From contig JAGTXO010000002.1 in the NCBI GenBank assembly GCA_019448385.1, forward strand, positions 1,116,001 through 1,180,000: a DNA stretch of 64,000 nucleotides, given 5' to 3'. The stretch comes from Diacronema lutheri. Lineage: Eukaryota > Haptophyta > Pavlovophyceae > Pavlovales > Pavlovaceae. Made by a program: the position numbers and the translations under genes. The notes under the pieces are model-generated. The model was not told the origin of the DNA. It worked only from the letters and a program-made list of their open reading frames with translations, and ran no database searches. Positions 32,648 to 44,500 of the stretch are shown here, in pieces; within the stretch, counting starts at the first letter, position 1, and every line of letters starts with the position of its first letter.

Positions 32648-32960
32648 GCCGCTTTCTAAAAGGGTGTAGGGTGTAGGGTGTAGGATGCAAAACAAGCCCT
32701 CCCCACATTTGGGCCCGACGTCATTCCTTCTTTCGTCACAGCGTCATTCCTTCTCCCCCCGATGGGACTTTCATAACCGTACTTATCCTACACCCTACAC
32801 TATGCAAATACCTAGAGAATAGATACATCCTACACTAAGTAAAGGTACTCGTATGTGAGTAACGTCACGGCTTCGAAGAAGGAATGACGTCGGGCCCAAA
32901 TGTGGGGAGGGCTTGTTTTGCATCCTACACCCTACACCCTACACCCTTTTAGAAAGCGGC
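32648..32960. mobile_element. Foldback/MITE-like element with 85-bp inverted arms
   Basis: Arms 32648-32732 and 32876-32960 are inverted copies, essentially perfect, around a 143-bp AT-richer centre. Each arm contains three tandem GGGTGTA units (CCCTACA on the other side) and CCCACATTTGGGCCCGACGT. A further CCTACACCCTACAC is in the centre. There is no coding potential. It sits in or beside the upstream end of the PIF1-like sequence. No certain target duplication is seen. The arms could form a large cruciform or hairpin RNA. Confidence 0.8.
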
Positions 32961-32969
32961 GCCGAAGGT

Positions 32970-34211
32970 GGGAGGATGCCACCCGTATGCGCGCGTTTGA
33001 ACGTGCGCGGACGGCCGTTGGCTTCGCGCCCTTTCGCCCACGGTTTGCGCGCCAACGGACCAGTCCTCCGCGGGCGCCGCGCATCGTCTCAGGGGCGGTC
33101 GGTGTGGTACGCCGCGCGCATCGTCAGCGCCGCGGCGTCGAGCTCGGCGAGCGAGGGCGCGTACGTGACGCCGCTCAGCACCTCGTCCGCGCCCGCCCTC
33201 GTCGCGCTCGCCGCCTCCGCAGTGCGCGCAGGCGGCTTCGTGACGGCACGCGAGGCCACGCCGCGCGCCGCAGGTGCCTTCGCGCGCTGCATCGTCTGTC
33301 TGCCGGTCCGACGCGCTCTGCTCTGAACGAACGGACGGCACGCCCGACGAGATCTCGTCGCGTGCACGCTCGCACAGCATGTACCCCCAGAACGTCTCCG
33401 AGCTGCTGCCCGACGAGATCTTCGGCGACGAGCTGCTCGTCGACCGGCACTACCGCGTGCGCATCCTTCAGCGCGTCGCCCGCCGCCGCGATGCGGCCGA
33501 GGCCAACTTTTGGCTCGACGGCGGGCCCGCCGACTCGGTCGTCGGCGCGTGCATGTGCGGCCGAATCTACGCGCTCAAGTGCATGGGCCGGCTCGTCCGC
33601 GGCGCCCGGATCCTCGCGCTGCTGCGCAAAAATGTGGCGCTCGCCACGTGCCGCGCACACCTCATGGGCCACATGCTCCAGCGCATCGTCGGCGACAGCG
33701 GCGTCGCGCGGCTGCTGCAGCTGGTTGCAGCTCGTTCGCGAGGATCACGACACGCTCAACGCCGAGCACCAGGCCTTGGAAGCACAGCATGACACCGGCC
33801 AAGTCATGCGACGGCATGTGCGCGCGCGCCGACGCGCTCTCCAAGGACCTCGCACGGGCGCACGAGCACGCTCACAAGCTCGATGGCTATCTGGTGTGGT
33901 GCAGCGAGCGCCTCGGTGAGAGTGACTCTTTCAACGGAGCGCTCGAGAACCTGAACACGCGGTGCAGCATGAGATGTGCTGGCTCCACGCCGAGATGTCG
34001 TCGCTCGTTGCGAGTTCGCCCGAGGCTTACGCGAACGACAGCGAGGCCACCGACTTCAAGGACCACGGCGTGTGCGTCGAGTTCGATGTCTTCAACCGCG
34101 ACGGGGTCGAGGGCGCGCCCGTGCCCGCGACCGCGCCCACGAAGGCAGAGCCGGGCATCGAGTCCGAGTGCATCGCGCCCGCACAGGCAGAGCCGGGCAG
34201 CGAGTCCGAAG

Positions 34212-34244
<33 letters not shown>

Positions 34245-34260
34245 GGCAGAGCCGCGCACC
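32970..34260 (+). pseudogene. Unrecognised coding sequence in several frames, coiled-coil part
   Basis: From 33380 the plus strand reads MYPQNVSELLPDEIFGDELL, VRILQRVARRRDAAEANFWL and MGHMLQRIVGDSGVARLLQ, a credible amino-acid mix. It is followed by coiled-coil-like HDTLNAEHQALEAQHD, ADALSKDLARAHEHAHKLDG and an acidic, proline-rich part with repeated AEPGxESE, lying in different frames. No family is recognised. It may be an old, broken gene of an inserted element. On the minus strand 33330-33110 also looks partly coding (GVTYAPSLAELDAAALTMRA). Confidence 0.3.
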
Positions 34261-34950
34261 GAGCCCAAGTGAGCCAACGTGCCGCCGAACTCGCCCAAGC
34301 TCTCGTCGGTCGACAGTCAGGCCACCGAGTACAAGACCTCCTACGCGAACTCACGTGCTCGCCACCTGCAACGCCTCGAGTTTACGCACGCGTTCGAGTC
34401 TGTGCAGGCCGAGGTCGCTTAGCCAAAGCGCGCCAAGGTTCCGGCCACCGGCGCATCCAGCCGCTGGCTGCGCAACACGGCGGTGCGCAACACCCGCAGC
34501 TCGGCCAACGGCAAGTAGCGCGCCGGCGCAGCGCACGGTATGCCGCGGCGAGCTCAGTCGCGAAGAGTGTCCGACTGGCCGCGCCCTCCACGGGGTGCAC
34601 GCGCACTCGGCGCGGTCCGGTCAGTCAGGGGGCCTCAGCTTGCGCGATGCCAGTTGCGAGCCCCCCCGGAATCCGCCATTCTATTCTACTAGGCGTAAAT
34701 CACCCAAGCCCTTCCGGTCGCCCGCATTCCGGGGTCGGACCCTCCGTCGGCCCGGCTCGGGCCCTCCGTCCGCCGCGCCCGCTCGACCCCGAATTCTACT
34801 CCAAATCGGCCGGTCAGGAGGGTGTCTCGGTCCTAGGCTCGTCATAAGCCTCGCCCCGACCCCTCGAGCGCTCATTGGCTGGCTTTTAACCCTTGATTGT
34901 ACGACCCGGGTCGTACTCTCAGCCTTACACTGGCCGGACCAGCCCGGACC
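34261..34950. other. Intergenic stretch without a recognisable gene
   Basis: Short frames of Arg/Pro-rich sequence only. Base composition changes toward a more balanced mix after 34.6 kb (ATTCTATTCTACTAGGCG). I see no RNA gene in it. Confidence 0.4.
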
Positions 34951-34955
34951 GCGCC

Positions 34956-34963
34956 CTATATAG
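34956..34963 (+). promoter_or_regulatory. TATA-box candidate upstream of the 35162 gene
   Basis: CTATATAG stands alone in otherwise GC-rich DNA, about 200 bp before the ATG at 35162, with a further AT-rich leader (AAATTATATTCCTTCATTAC) before the start codon. Confidence 0.35.
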
Positions 34964-35161
34964 ACTAACGACGCTTACAGGCGGGTCAGCAGGGGGGGTG
35001 TGCATGGGGCCGAGGCTGGACAAACGGAGCGAGCGAAAGAGAGCGCGCGCGCAACGTCGGGCCGAAGTCAGAGCGTCGACCCTGTGCACGCCGGCAGCGG
35101 GGACGGAACGTAAATTATATTCCTTCATTACTATTCATATCCCCTGAAAGTAGAAAGAATC

Positions 35162-36922
35162 ATGCCCTTGGCCCCAGAGGTGCCAGCTGGCCACCTCCGC
35201 ACGTGCGACCGCGGCCCCGAGCTTGCCTGTACAAGCCTGCACACGCCCGCGCGGCTGGGACGCGACGCTCACGATGGCCGAAGCGGCTCGCCATTCGCAT
35301 CGTGCTCTGCGCGGGGCTGCTATGGCGCGGGCGAGCTGCCGGCGGCGCAGCGAGGCGCGACGCCGATGGTCACGTTCAAGGAGTCCGAGGCGCGAGAGTC
35401 GGAGGCGGAGATACCGGCCTTTGCAAGCCGGCAAGCCGCTCGCAGAGCAAAATCCCAATCCGATGCGCGCTCAGCAAAGGCAAGCGCGCCAGATGGCCAT
35501 GTGACCGGGGCTGCCACGCGCGCTCTCGCGCAGAGCGCCGGCACGCATCCGCGCGGCACGGAGCCAGGCAGCGCCGACCCGACGAGGCGGGAGCTTGAGA
35601 CGTGCGCGCAGGCTCGTCGCACGCTCAGCACCGTGGACGACACGACACCGCCGCATCGGGGGTTCTTTGGGCGGCTTTCGCGGATGGCGCCCGGCGAGAA
35701 GGCCGCCGTCAGCCGCGCCGCGCCGCCAGTGGCCAAGGGCGGCACGCGGAGCGGCGAGCCGATGCGCCCGATCACGGTGCCAACCAGCCCGACACAGTCA
35801 CGCCCGGCGCGCGCGGGTCCGCACTCGCCGTTGCCTGCACCCACGTCGCACGGCCCGGCTACGCCGCACACCCCGGGCAGCCGCTCGCGGATGCGGCTCG
35901 AGCGCTTCTCCGATATCGAAACGACAGGCAGCGACGCGTCGTTCGAGCATGCGCCGCGCGGAAAGCATTCCATCGGGCTGTGTGCGCCCTCGTGCAGCCT
36001 TGCGATTGGCGCCACGGGCTGGCTCTGTGGCGCAAGCCGCCGGACAATGAGCGCAGCGGCCGTGCACCTCGCCGTCGCCATCTTTGGGCTCACGATGGCC
36101 TTCTTCGGCGGCGGCTTCGGCGAGGTGTACGCGGCGACCGAGGCGTTCCGCAACATGGGCTTCAATGCCATTCGCGACGAGGTTGACGAGATCGCGCGCG
36201 TGTGGCACTGGACCGAGGCGGGCACACGCGCCGCCGGCGCGTGCGCCGGCGGGTCGGCAGACGAACTCGGCGAAAGCCCGTCTGCTTGGGAGCTGCTTCG
36301 CCGCAGGAGCTTTGCGCTCTTTGCCGCCGTGCACAAGCCGATCCGTCTGCAGCGTGTGGGCTGCAGCGTGCTGAGCGCATGGGCTTCAATCCTGGCGACG
36401 ATGCGTTACGATTGGGCCCGTAACGGCGCGATTGGCGTCGGCATCGGCAACTTCATCGCGCAGCCGCTCGTCGCGCTCGTCAGCGCGCACTTGAGCCACC
36501 GCATCTTCGAGCTCGAGCATCGGCAGTGGGCGCCGCTCATCGTCGAGACGCTCACGCAGACCGTCGGGCTGGTCGTCGCCTTTGTCGAGCCCGCAGCCGC
36601 TGCCTCCCTTTATTCGGCGATCGCCGGCGGGCTGCTGTGCGCGCGCGCGATGCTCTCGCTCATGCTCCTCGCCATCGCGTCGCAGGCGGACGCCAGCTGC
36701 CAGCCGGGCGGGGTGTGGGCGGCCGTCGCAAAGCGCGTCGGCTCGGTCGACGACTCGTTCGTCGACGACACCGTCGGGTACGCGCTCGCAACCGCGGGCC
36801 TCACGTTCCAGCTCGTCGACGGCACGACGCTGCAGTTCCCGGAGTCGCTCCTCCTCGCGCCACTGCCTCTGATCGAGCAGATCCTCGAGTGGCAGCGCAC
36901 GTGGGTCGGCGGAGGCTGCTGA
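35162..36922 (+). CDS. Multi-pass membrane protein of unknown function
   Basis: A single exon of 586 residues. The N-terminal half (1-290) is Ser/Pro/Arg/Thr-rich and probably disordered. The C-terminal half has hydrophobic spans near residues 297-319 (VHLAVAIFGLTMAFFGGGF), 420-443 (GVGIGNFIAQPLVALVSAHL), and a long one near 460-510 (TVGLVVAFVEPAAAASLYSA, then LLCARAMLSLMLLAI) that could be two. Between the first two lies a charged segment with EVDEIARVWHWTEAG. The last 60 residues are polar with LVDGTTLQFPESLLLAPLPL. A second Met at residue 69 is an alternative start. No family recognised. It faces coatomer beta with 152 bp between the stops. Confidence 0.7.
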   Translation: MPLAPEVPAGHLRTCDRGPELACTSLHTPARLGRDAHDGRSGSPFASCSARGCYGAGELPAAQRGATPMVTFKESEARESEAEIPAFASRQAARRAKSQSDARSAKASAPDGHVTGAATRALAQSAGTHPRGTEPGSADPTRRELETCAQARRTLSTVDDTTPPHRGFFGRLSRMAPGEKAAVSRAAPPVAKGGTRSGEPMRPITVPTSPTQSRPARAGPHSPLPAPTSHGPATPHTPGSRSRMRLERFSDIETTGSDASFEHAPRGKHSIGLCAPSCSLAIGATGWLCGASRRTMSAAAVHLAVAIFGLTMAFFGGGFGEVYAATEAFRNMGFNAIRDEVDEIARVWHWTEAGTRAAGACAGGSADELGESPSAWELLRRRSFALFAAVHKPIRLQRVGCSVLSAWASILATMRYDWARNGAIGVGIGNFIAQPLVALVSAHLSHRIFELEHRQWAPLIVETLTQTVGLVVAFVEPAAAASLYSAIAGGLLCARAMLSLMLLAIASQADASCQPGGVWAAVAKRVGSVDDSFVDDTVGYALATAGLTFQLVDGTTLQFPESLLLAPLPLIEQILEWQRTWVGGGC

Positions 36923-37074
36923 AGGGCCATTTCGCGGATTTGCAGCGTGCGTACTGCGCACACCGCGGGGCACACTCCTCCCCTTCTAGAGTGCCGCCAC
37001 TGCCCGGACCGAACCCCAGCTCGCAAGTGCCAATTCCACCCACGCGTACCTGCTGCGGCAGCCGCACCCACGCA

Positions 37075-40000
37075 TCACACGCCCTTCTGCTTGAGCGTGA
37101 TCTTGTCCCCAAGCGAGAGCGCAATGCCCTGCGTCTTGGAGCGGATCCGGATGTAGCCCGTGATCTTGCCGTCCGATTGGCGCCGTTCGATCGACACGTT
37201 GACGAGCGCGGCCTCGCCAAAGTTGGAGCGCGCGTAGAGGTTGGCAGCGAGGAAGCCAGACTGGCCTTCGAGGGCGGAGGGCGGCGTGAGGCAGCGCATG
37301 TTGGTCGACTTGACCACGTGCTGCAAGAACTCGCTCACGTCGCCAATCTCCGTGTTGACCGCGACCTGCCGCCGCGCGGGCAGCGCCGCGGCGCGGGAGT
37401 GGCGTGAGGGCCGTGCCGCATGCGGATGGGAGTCAGCATGGCCGCTCGCGCGCGCAGCGGGCAGAGGAGCGCGCGCACACCTTGTTCTCCCACTCAAACT
37501 CGGCCCACATCGCGCGGAACGCGAGGTCAGAGCAGGGCGCGGGTGAGATGTAGTCCATGATGTCGATATGCACGTCGTGCAGCACAATGCACGTGCGGTC
37601 GGCGTTGAGCGGGCCGGTCGCGTCGTACACGATGGATCCGAAGACGATCCCCGTCTCCGTCGACGCGACCTTGATGTTTGCGCGGACGGAGCGGCTCTCG
37701 CCAGGCTGAAGCGTGTACGATTGCGGCCGCTCGCACAGCTTCAGATCGCCAACGGTTGCGAGCTCGAGGCAGAGGTTCGCCATCGTCTCGGCGGACTGGT
37801 TGATAATGAGCACATCGAGCACGATGTCGTACTGGTGCACTGTCACAAAGGCCTCGGCGTAGACGGGGTCCGACATGCCCTGCGGAGGAGGCGGCGGCGC
37901 GGAGGCGACGACGACGGCGTGCCGTCAGGCGGGTGCAGCGCAATGCGGCCGTGCGCGCCTGGCGCTGGAGGGCAGGGCGCGCGTGTGCGCGCTCCCGCGC
38001 ACCGTGAGCTGCGTGACGCGCTTGAGTCGCTGCGCGAAGTCCTCCTGCTCGTCGTCGCCGTCAAGCGCGTCCGTCGCGCCGCCGGGCACGTCGTCGTCGT
38101 CAATGTCCACGTCGACCGCGCCGTATGGCCGGAGCTGGCGCAGGTTGAGCAGCGCGTCGACCTGGCGCATCTCGCTCGCGGCCAGGTCGGGCTGCTGCTT
38201 GCTACCCTTGCCCGCCGCCTTCGCCGCGCGCGCGCCGCCCCTGCCCGCCTTCCCATCGGCGATCGCCGCCGCGTTCTCGGCACTCTCCTCGACCGCCTTG
38301 CGCTCCTTCAGCATGGCGGCGAAGGCAGCATGGCAGTCGCTCAGCCAAAGCCGCGTCGTGTCCGCCGTCGGGCGCGAGAGCATCATTAAGCACGCCGACA
38401 GCCGCTCGGCCGAATCGGCGTCGATGCGCTGCTCGACGGGGCGCGACGCGCCGAGGCGGAGCATCGCGATCAGGACGGCCATCACGTCCGCGCTCACGAG
38501 GTTTGCGATGCGCGCGTCGCTCACGTGCTCGCGCGAGCGGAGCGCGAGCTTTGTGAGCGACGCGCCGGCGACCGACGCGAGGAAGAAGTCGCCGCCGACG
38601 ATCAACTCGCGCAGCTTCTTGCCCGAGTTGGTCGTGGCGGTCGCAACGGCCGCGCGCGGCTTGGCCACCTCAGCGCTCGCAATCCCGTAGGTCCCGTCTG
38701 CAAGGATGGTTGTTCGCTGCGTGGCGGTCTGCGCGCCACCCGCCGCGCGGCGCGTCGTCGCGGTCGTCGCGTCGGGCGCCGCGCCCACCGCCTCCTCCTC
38801 GCCCGCCGCCGGGATGAGGGGCAGCTTGCCAAGCGCGCCCTTAATCGCGGTGAAAGCCGCCGCCACCTCGTCCGCCGCGCCGCAATACTCGCCCAGCAGC
38901 CAGAGGCAGATGCGAAGCACGCGCGGCGACGTGATCTGGCTGAACATCTCAAGCGCCTTCGCCACGACCGACGGGCGCAGCTGCGCGTGCACTTCGATGA
39001 TCTCGCGCACGAAGAGCGCCACGTCGACGGCGGACGCCTGGTGCGCGTCGGCGAGGAACTCCATCAGGACGGGCACGACGGTCTGCGCCACCTCGGGGAA
39101 CTTGACGGCGCACGCGTGGATCGCGCCGATCAGCAGCTCGTTGTACTCCGCTGAGCGGTCAGCGTTCGCCTCGTCGTCCGAGCCCGCCGGCGCCTTCGAG
39201 CGCGAGACCTCCTTCTTGAGCGCGTGCACCACCTCGCCGATGTTGCGTGGCGTGATCAAGTCGAGGGTGATGTCGAGGCACTTCTTGCGGATGTCGAGGT
39301 TCGGGCTGCGAGGCGCGCGCGGCGCGGCGAGGCGCGGCGGTGGTCGCGCGGGGCTCAAATGCCGACGGTGGCGCGCGCGGGCGGGGTGTGCGCGCCTGCA
39401 GCCAAGTCGCGCGCGCCGGCGGCGCGATCGGGCGCGGGCTGGCTGGACGGGCCCAGATTGAGCGGAACGCTGATCAGGGTGCGGCGCCCGACACCCAGGG
39501 CCCAGTGCGATGTGGGGAGCAGGATGACCCCCACGCCATGCTCACTTGCTGGAGACGTGAGGGCTTCGATAAGCGCCCAGCAAACGGGGGAGGCCCGAGC
39601 AGACAGGGAGGATCCGGGAGGGTCCGGGAGAGGGGGGGAGGAGGCACGAGGCAAGCGGCGGAGGCGCGCGCGCGAAGGGCGCAGCAAGCACCGCGCGCGC
39701 GGGTGCGAGCGACGCAGGTCTGACAGCACTCTCCCATGTCGCCCCGCTGACGCCGCCGCCACCGCCGCCCACGCGCCGCGCGCCCATCGCGCGGCCGTGT
39801 CGGCAGCCTCCAGCCCAGCCCGGCCATCGCGCGGCCGTGTCCGCAGCCTCCAGCCCAGCCCAGCCCGGCCACGGCTCGAGCGATGGCGGCCGCCTCTCGC
39901 CGGCCGCGGCGGCCGCGCGCCTTGCTCGCCGCAGCGCACCTGGAGAGCGCGCGCATGATGTCCATGACCATCTCCTGCATCACCTTGGGGTGCCGCCCCT

Positions 40001-41138
40001 TGAGCTCCTGCAGCCTCTCGAGCACGATGAGCTTCACGTTGTGGTCCGACTCCGCCGACAAGAGCTGCGCGTACGACCCGGCCGCCGCTCGGATGGCCGT
40101 CGGCGAGGCGGTGAGCGCGGTGAGCGTGGAGGAGCACTCGTAAAGCACGGCGTTGGAGGTCGTGTTGAAGAGCGTGAGGATGCACCGAATGTATTTTGAC
40201 TTTTGGTACGGGTCCGTCCGGCAGACCTTGCGGATGAGCTCGAGGACGACGAGCTGAAAGATGTCGCCGTAGTTGGAGACCTGCTCGAGGTTGTCGGTGA
40301 GGAAGGAGACGGCGCGCTCCTGCGCGGTGTGAAAGAGCATCAGGAACGCGTTGCGCTTGCACGACACATCCGATTCGCCGAGCAGAACCTTCTCGATGAG
40401 CTCGGGAGCATCGGGCATCAGCTTCTCAAAATGTCGGAAGACCTGGAAGCTAGTCAGCACCGCGTTGCGCCGCACGTACGAGTGGCGGTGCTCGAGGTTG
40501 GTCTTGATCGTCGGGATGAGCGGCTCGAGGAGCTCCGCCTCATTCAGTTTGCACAAGAAGCGCAGCGTCGAGCCTCGGATGTACTCGTTCGGGTGCTGCA
40601 GGTCGTTGCGCAGGTTGTTGCTGCGCGCCGTACGAGCAGCCGCGGCGCGCGCGGTCGGAGCGCGGTCGGAGCGCGCGGCGCAAGCGACAGGCCAAGACGG
40701 ACGTGGAGTGAGCGAGCGGGCCGTGCAGGCCAGCCTGCGGCGGCATGCGCGCGCGCGCGCGCAGAGCGTGCTCCTGCGCTCCTGCGCGCTCGGCGGCAGT
40801 CAATCGGCGGTCCGGGCGACCGGGCGGGCAAACGGACGGGCGCACCAGACGAGGATCATCTCCGGGAGGAGCTTGCCATCTGGCCCTGTCTTGTCCACCA
40901 CCTCCCAGTAGATGAGCAGCAGCTTCTTCACCATGTGGTCATCGCACGGCACGCAAAAGCGGATGATCATCATGAGGAGCGACGGCATCGTCTCGCCATT
41001 GAGGATGAGCTGGATGGTGGCCTTGAGCGCGCCAATCTTGGTCGGCACGTCTTTGTTCTCCAGCTGCGCCTTAATCTCGTCCTCGTTGGGCGGCGTCGAC
41101 TTGTCGATGTGCAGCAGCAGCGTGCAGTTGCGCTCCAT
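37075..41138 (-). CDS. COPB1: Coatomer subunit beta (beta-COP)
   Basis: Five exons on the minus strand (41138-40846, 40620-39940, 39305-38003, 37879-37481, 37365-37075), with all phases consistent, give 988 residues. The start [13 protein letters not shown] is followed by adaptin-type HEAT repeats: [50 protein letters not shown]. The appendage ends with [15 protein letters not shown] and [16 protein letters not shown]. It follows animal beta-COP across its whole length (human 953). The protein is part of the COPI coat on Golgi membranes and drives retrograde transport. An acidic linker with [10 protein letters not shown] lies in exon 3, before the C-terminal domain. Intron 2 is unusually long for this locus (634 bp) and holds a 40-bp tandem duplication (39784-39868). 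Confidence 0.97.
39784..39868. repeat. Tandem duplication of about 40 bp in COPB1 intron 2
   Basis: Two copies of CCATCGCGCGGCCGTGTC followed by GCAGCCTCCAGCCCAGCCC lie head to tail, the second with a small CAGCC expansion. It is intronic, and no function is evident. Confidence 0.7.
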
Positions 41139-41516
41139 CGCCACGGCGCGGCGCGGGCGCGCTGTGCGGCGGCAACGCACCGCGCGCAGGGTGTGACGAG
41201 CGGGCAAAAGGCAGGTCGGTACGCCACACGCCCATCCACCGCGCAGCGCGGCCCGCGCTGCCGCCGTCGGGCGCACTGTCGCGACCCGCGCGCGCCGCAC
41301 ACCTCGATCGCCGCCCTGGCCCTCGGCCGCCCTGCGTGTGAGGAGCAAGCGGGTCCGGCTGGTCCCGGTCTCGTTGACTTTTGACTTTAAGCCAAATAAT
41401 CCGGGAGTCGACGAGCGTCGCGTGCCGCGGAGCCACTCCGCTGAGGCACGGGCGGGCAAGGAGCAAGCCGGCCACCCTCGCCAGGCTAGCCGCCGGCAGC
41501 GAAGGAAAGGTGCGTG
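41139..41516. other. Intergenic, upstream of COPB1
   Basis: 378 bp separate the COPB1 start from the end of the upstream same-strand gene. The part at 41375-41400 (TTGACTTTTGACTTTAAGCCAAATAA) is AT-rich and the only promoter-like piece. Nothing else is recognised. Confidence 0.4.
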
Positions 41517-44500
41517 CTACGGCGCGCCCTCGCACGCCACGCACAAGTCGCTATCGACGGCGCCATCGCTGCGTGCGCCAAGCAAGAGCCTGGTGGATTG
41601 TGCGCCGACAAGTGGGCTCACTGCCGCCGGCACGGCCTCGAACGTCAAAGCGCGCACGTCCGCGCCGTCCGGCTCGTCGCCCGCGTTGAACCGCCGCACG
41701 CCGTCTGGCGCGCCGCAGAGAGCGAGCACGAGCTCCGGCTCCTCGTCCGCCATCGCTCGAACCGCCTCAAATCGGCAGCAGATGGCGCACGAGCAGAGCA
41801 GCGGGCCGTCAGCCGGGCCGGCGTCGCGCGGCGCATCGGCGAGCGCGCGCGCCGCGCGCTCGCGCAGCTCGGCAAACGAGCGCGGCGAGGGCGTGAGGTG
41901 CGCGCCCGGCCCGCTCGGCTTGCCCGGCCCCAGTCCGAGCGGGTGCGGCGACCAACTGAGGAGCTCCCACAAGCAGACAATCGCCTCCTTGGCCGCATGC
42001 AACGCGCGGCGCGTCGCATGGCCGGACGGGGGGCGTTGCTCGAGCTCGTCGAAGAGAGAGCCGGCCGCGCACGCCGCTAGCAGCGCGCGCGTGTCTGCTC
42101 GCAGCTCGTCATACGACGGCGCGAGCAGCCGCCGGCGCGCGTGCTCCGCGCGCGCGCCGCGCGCGCTGCCGTCCACGCCCGCGTCGGCGGCCGGCGCGGA
42201 CGTGCAATCGGCCGAGCTGTCTGCGCGTGGCGCGAGGGCCGCGGGCAGCCTCGCGTTGCCCAATTGCGGCGTGCGTGGCGACCAGCCAAGCCAAAACGCG
42301 TATGCGATCGCGATGTCCGCGGCTTTCTTGCGCAGCCGCGCGACTGCGCTGCCGTCGCCCTCGGAGGGCGAGCGCGGCGGCGAGGCCACGTCGGCCAGCA
42401 CGACGCCGTCGCCATTGTCGCGCCTGGCGTCGCCGGCGCCGCCGCGCGCCTCGGCCGCGGCGTCGGTCGCCGCGGCCGAGAGGAGACTGAGCTCGTCGCT
42501 CGCCGCGCCGCCATCGCGCCCGAGCTCACACGCGGCACGAAGCGCGGCGCGCAGCTCGTCGCGCTCGCGCTTCGCCCAAAGTAGCGGCGAGCGCCGGCCG
42601 GGCGTGCGCAGCACGCGCGCGCTCAACGCCGCGAGCGCCTCGAGGCTGGCGAGCGTCGGCAGCTCAAGCGGGCGCGCGCGCAGCGCGCCGCACAGCGCGC
42701 GTCGGCGCGCGGCGCGCGCGGAGCTTCGGCCGAGCCGCACGCCGTACGCGCCGAGCCCCCACACGAGCGCGCACGAGAACGGGAGCGCGCTCGCGACGAC
42801 TAGGCCGCCGATCGCCGAGCCGCCGAGCGCGGCGAGGCCAACGGCGAGCGTGCCACCGACGCCGCCCACCGCGCCCCCGCCCGCACCCGCCACGACGACC
42901 GCCGTGCTCACGCCGAGCGCGCCAGCAGCGCCTGCGCCGACGCTAGCAGCCGCCGCGCTCCGCCGCGCCGCGCGCTCAGCGTGCGACAGCTGGCGCGCGC
43001 CGCTCGGCAGCGCGAGGCCTACAAGCAGCGCGCCGCCCGCCGCCGAGCCGAGCACCGACGCGACCGCCGACGCCAGGCCGCCCGCGACGCCCAGCGCGCC
43101 AATCGACGCGACGTGCGCGAGCGCGGCCGCGTGCCCGCCGACCACGAGCGCGCCGCCGCCGCTCGCCGCGCCCGCCGCGCCCGCGCCGCCGCCGGCAGCG
43201 GCCGGCACGAACGCGACCAACGCGGCGGTCGCGAGCGGCGGCGCCGCGGCGAGCGCGGGCCCCGCGAGCGCGCCGCGCGCGAGCGCGCGCGCGCCCGCGA
43301 CCGGCGCGGCGCGCGCCTCGCCGCTCGCCGCCCACGTGGCCAGCCGCTCGCACGCGCAGTGGCCGACGTCCGACTTGGCGCGGCCAACGAGCGACGCCGC
43401 GCGCTCGAGCGAGACGTGCGACGGCTCGACGTACGAGTGCGCGACGCGCTCGACAATCCCACCGTCGGCGAACGCGTCGAGCGAGGCGTACGCAACGACG
43501 GCCTCGGCCGCGCGCCGTCCGTCGCAATGTGTGAGGTGGATCACGTCTGCGTCGCCTCCTCCGCCAAAAAAGATGCCATGGTGCCACAGCCGGACAGAGA
43601 ACCCGCTCCGCCGGACTAGGCGGCGGATGTGATCTCCGCGTCGCAGCAGCGCACCGTCTGATGCGCGCTGCGCCGACGTGCCGAACGGGCAATCGCCCAG
43701 CCCGTAGGCGGCAAACGGGCGCGCCGCGACCGGCGCGTACGGCACGCCCGTCGCGCGCGCCGTCGGCTTTGCGATCGCGCCGCGCGAGGCGGCGGCCGCC
43801 GCCGCGGCCGCAGCGGCGGCCGCGGCCGCGGGCAGCGGCGGTGGCGGCGGCGGCTCGCCGTCGGCGCCAAGCTGGCGCGCGCCGGCGCGCGCCGGCGCGT
43901 GCGCTCCCGTCGATCGAATCGGCGCGGGCGCATGCGGCGCAACGGCCGGTGCGGTCGGCGAAGGCGGCGGTTGGGCGTCAACGACGAAGAGGGCCGCGGC
44001 CTGCAACGTCGTCAAAGCGTACCCGCCGCGGTTGAGCGCCGCCGAGCGCGCGATGAAGTCGGACGCAAAGTGCAGCTCGGAGAGCAACTCGTAGATAGCG
44101 CCCTCCTCGCCGTCCGCGTCCGCGCCCGCGTCCCGATGCGCGCCGCCCAGCGGCGGGGCGCGCGCGCGCGCGCCCGCACCGCCGCCGTGGCCACGTGGCG
44201 CGGTCACCATCAACGCCGCGGCAGCGCAAAGCGGGTCGCTCGTGCCATGTGCGCGGCGCGCAGCGCGCGGCACTGCCGGCCGCGCGTGCACGAGCGCGTA
44301 CGCAATCAGCGGGAGCAGCTCATCTGCGCCAATTGTCCCGGCGCAAAGGACGTGCAGCGTCACGGCCTCGCACGCGCCCTCGATGGCGCGCAGCTTGGCG
44401 CGCGGCGTGCGCGCGGCGACGAGCTCGCTCAGCGCCGCGCTGAAATCGGCAACGAGCGGCGCAAGGCACGCCCCAACCGGCGACAGAAGCTCGGCCTGCG

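Noticed and set aside
32648-32960. Internal telomere repeats
   Set aside because: GGGTGTA units number only three per arm, and the sequence does not match the usual TTTAGGG or TTAGGG type.
32900-33919. Plus-strand frame starting MWGGLVLHPTPYTLHPF
   Set aside because: The start is the foldback arm itself; the same peptide is read from the opposite arm on the other strand, so it is not a gene.
41338-43632. Plus-strand open frame opposite the CNH-VPS9-LRAT gene
   Set aside because: It has Ser/Ala/Pro-rich composition only; the minus strand has clear domains.
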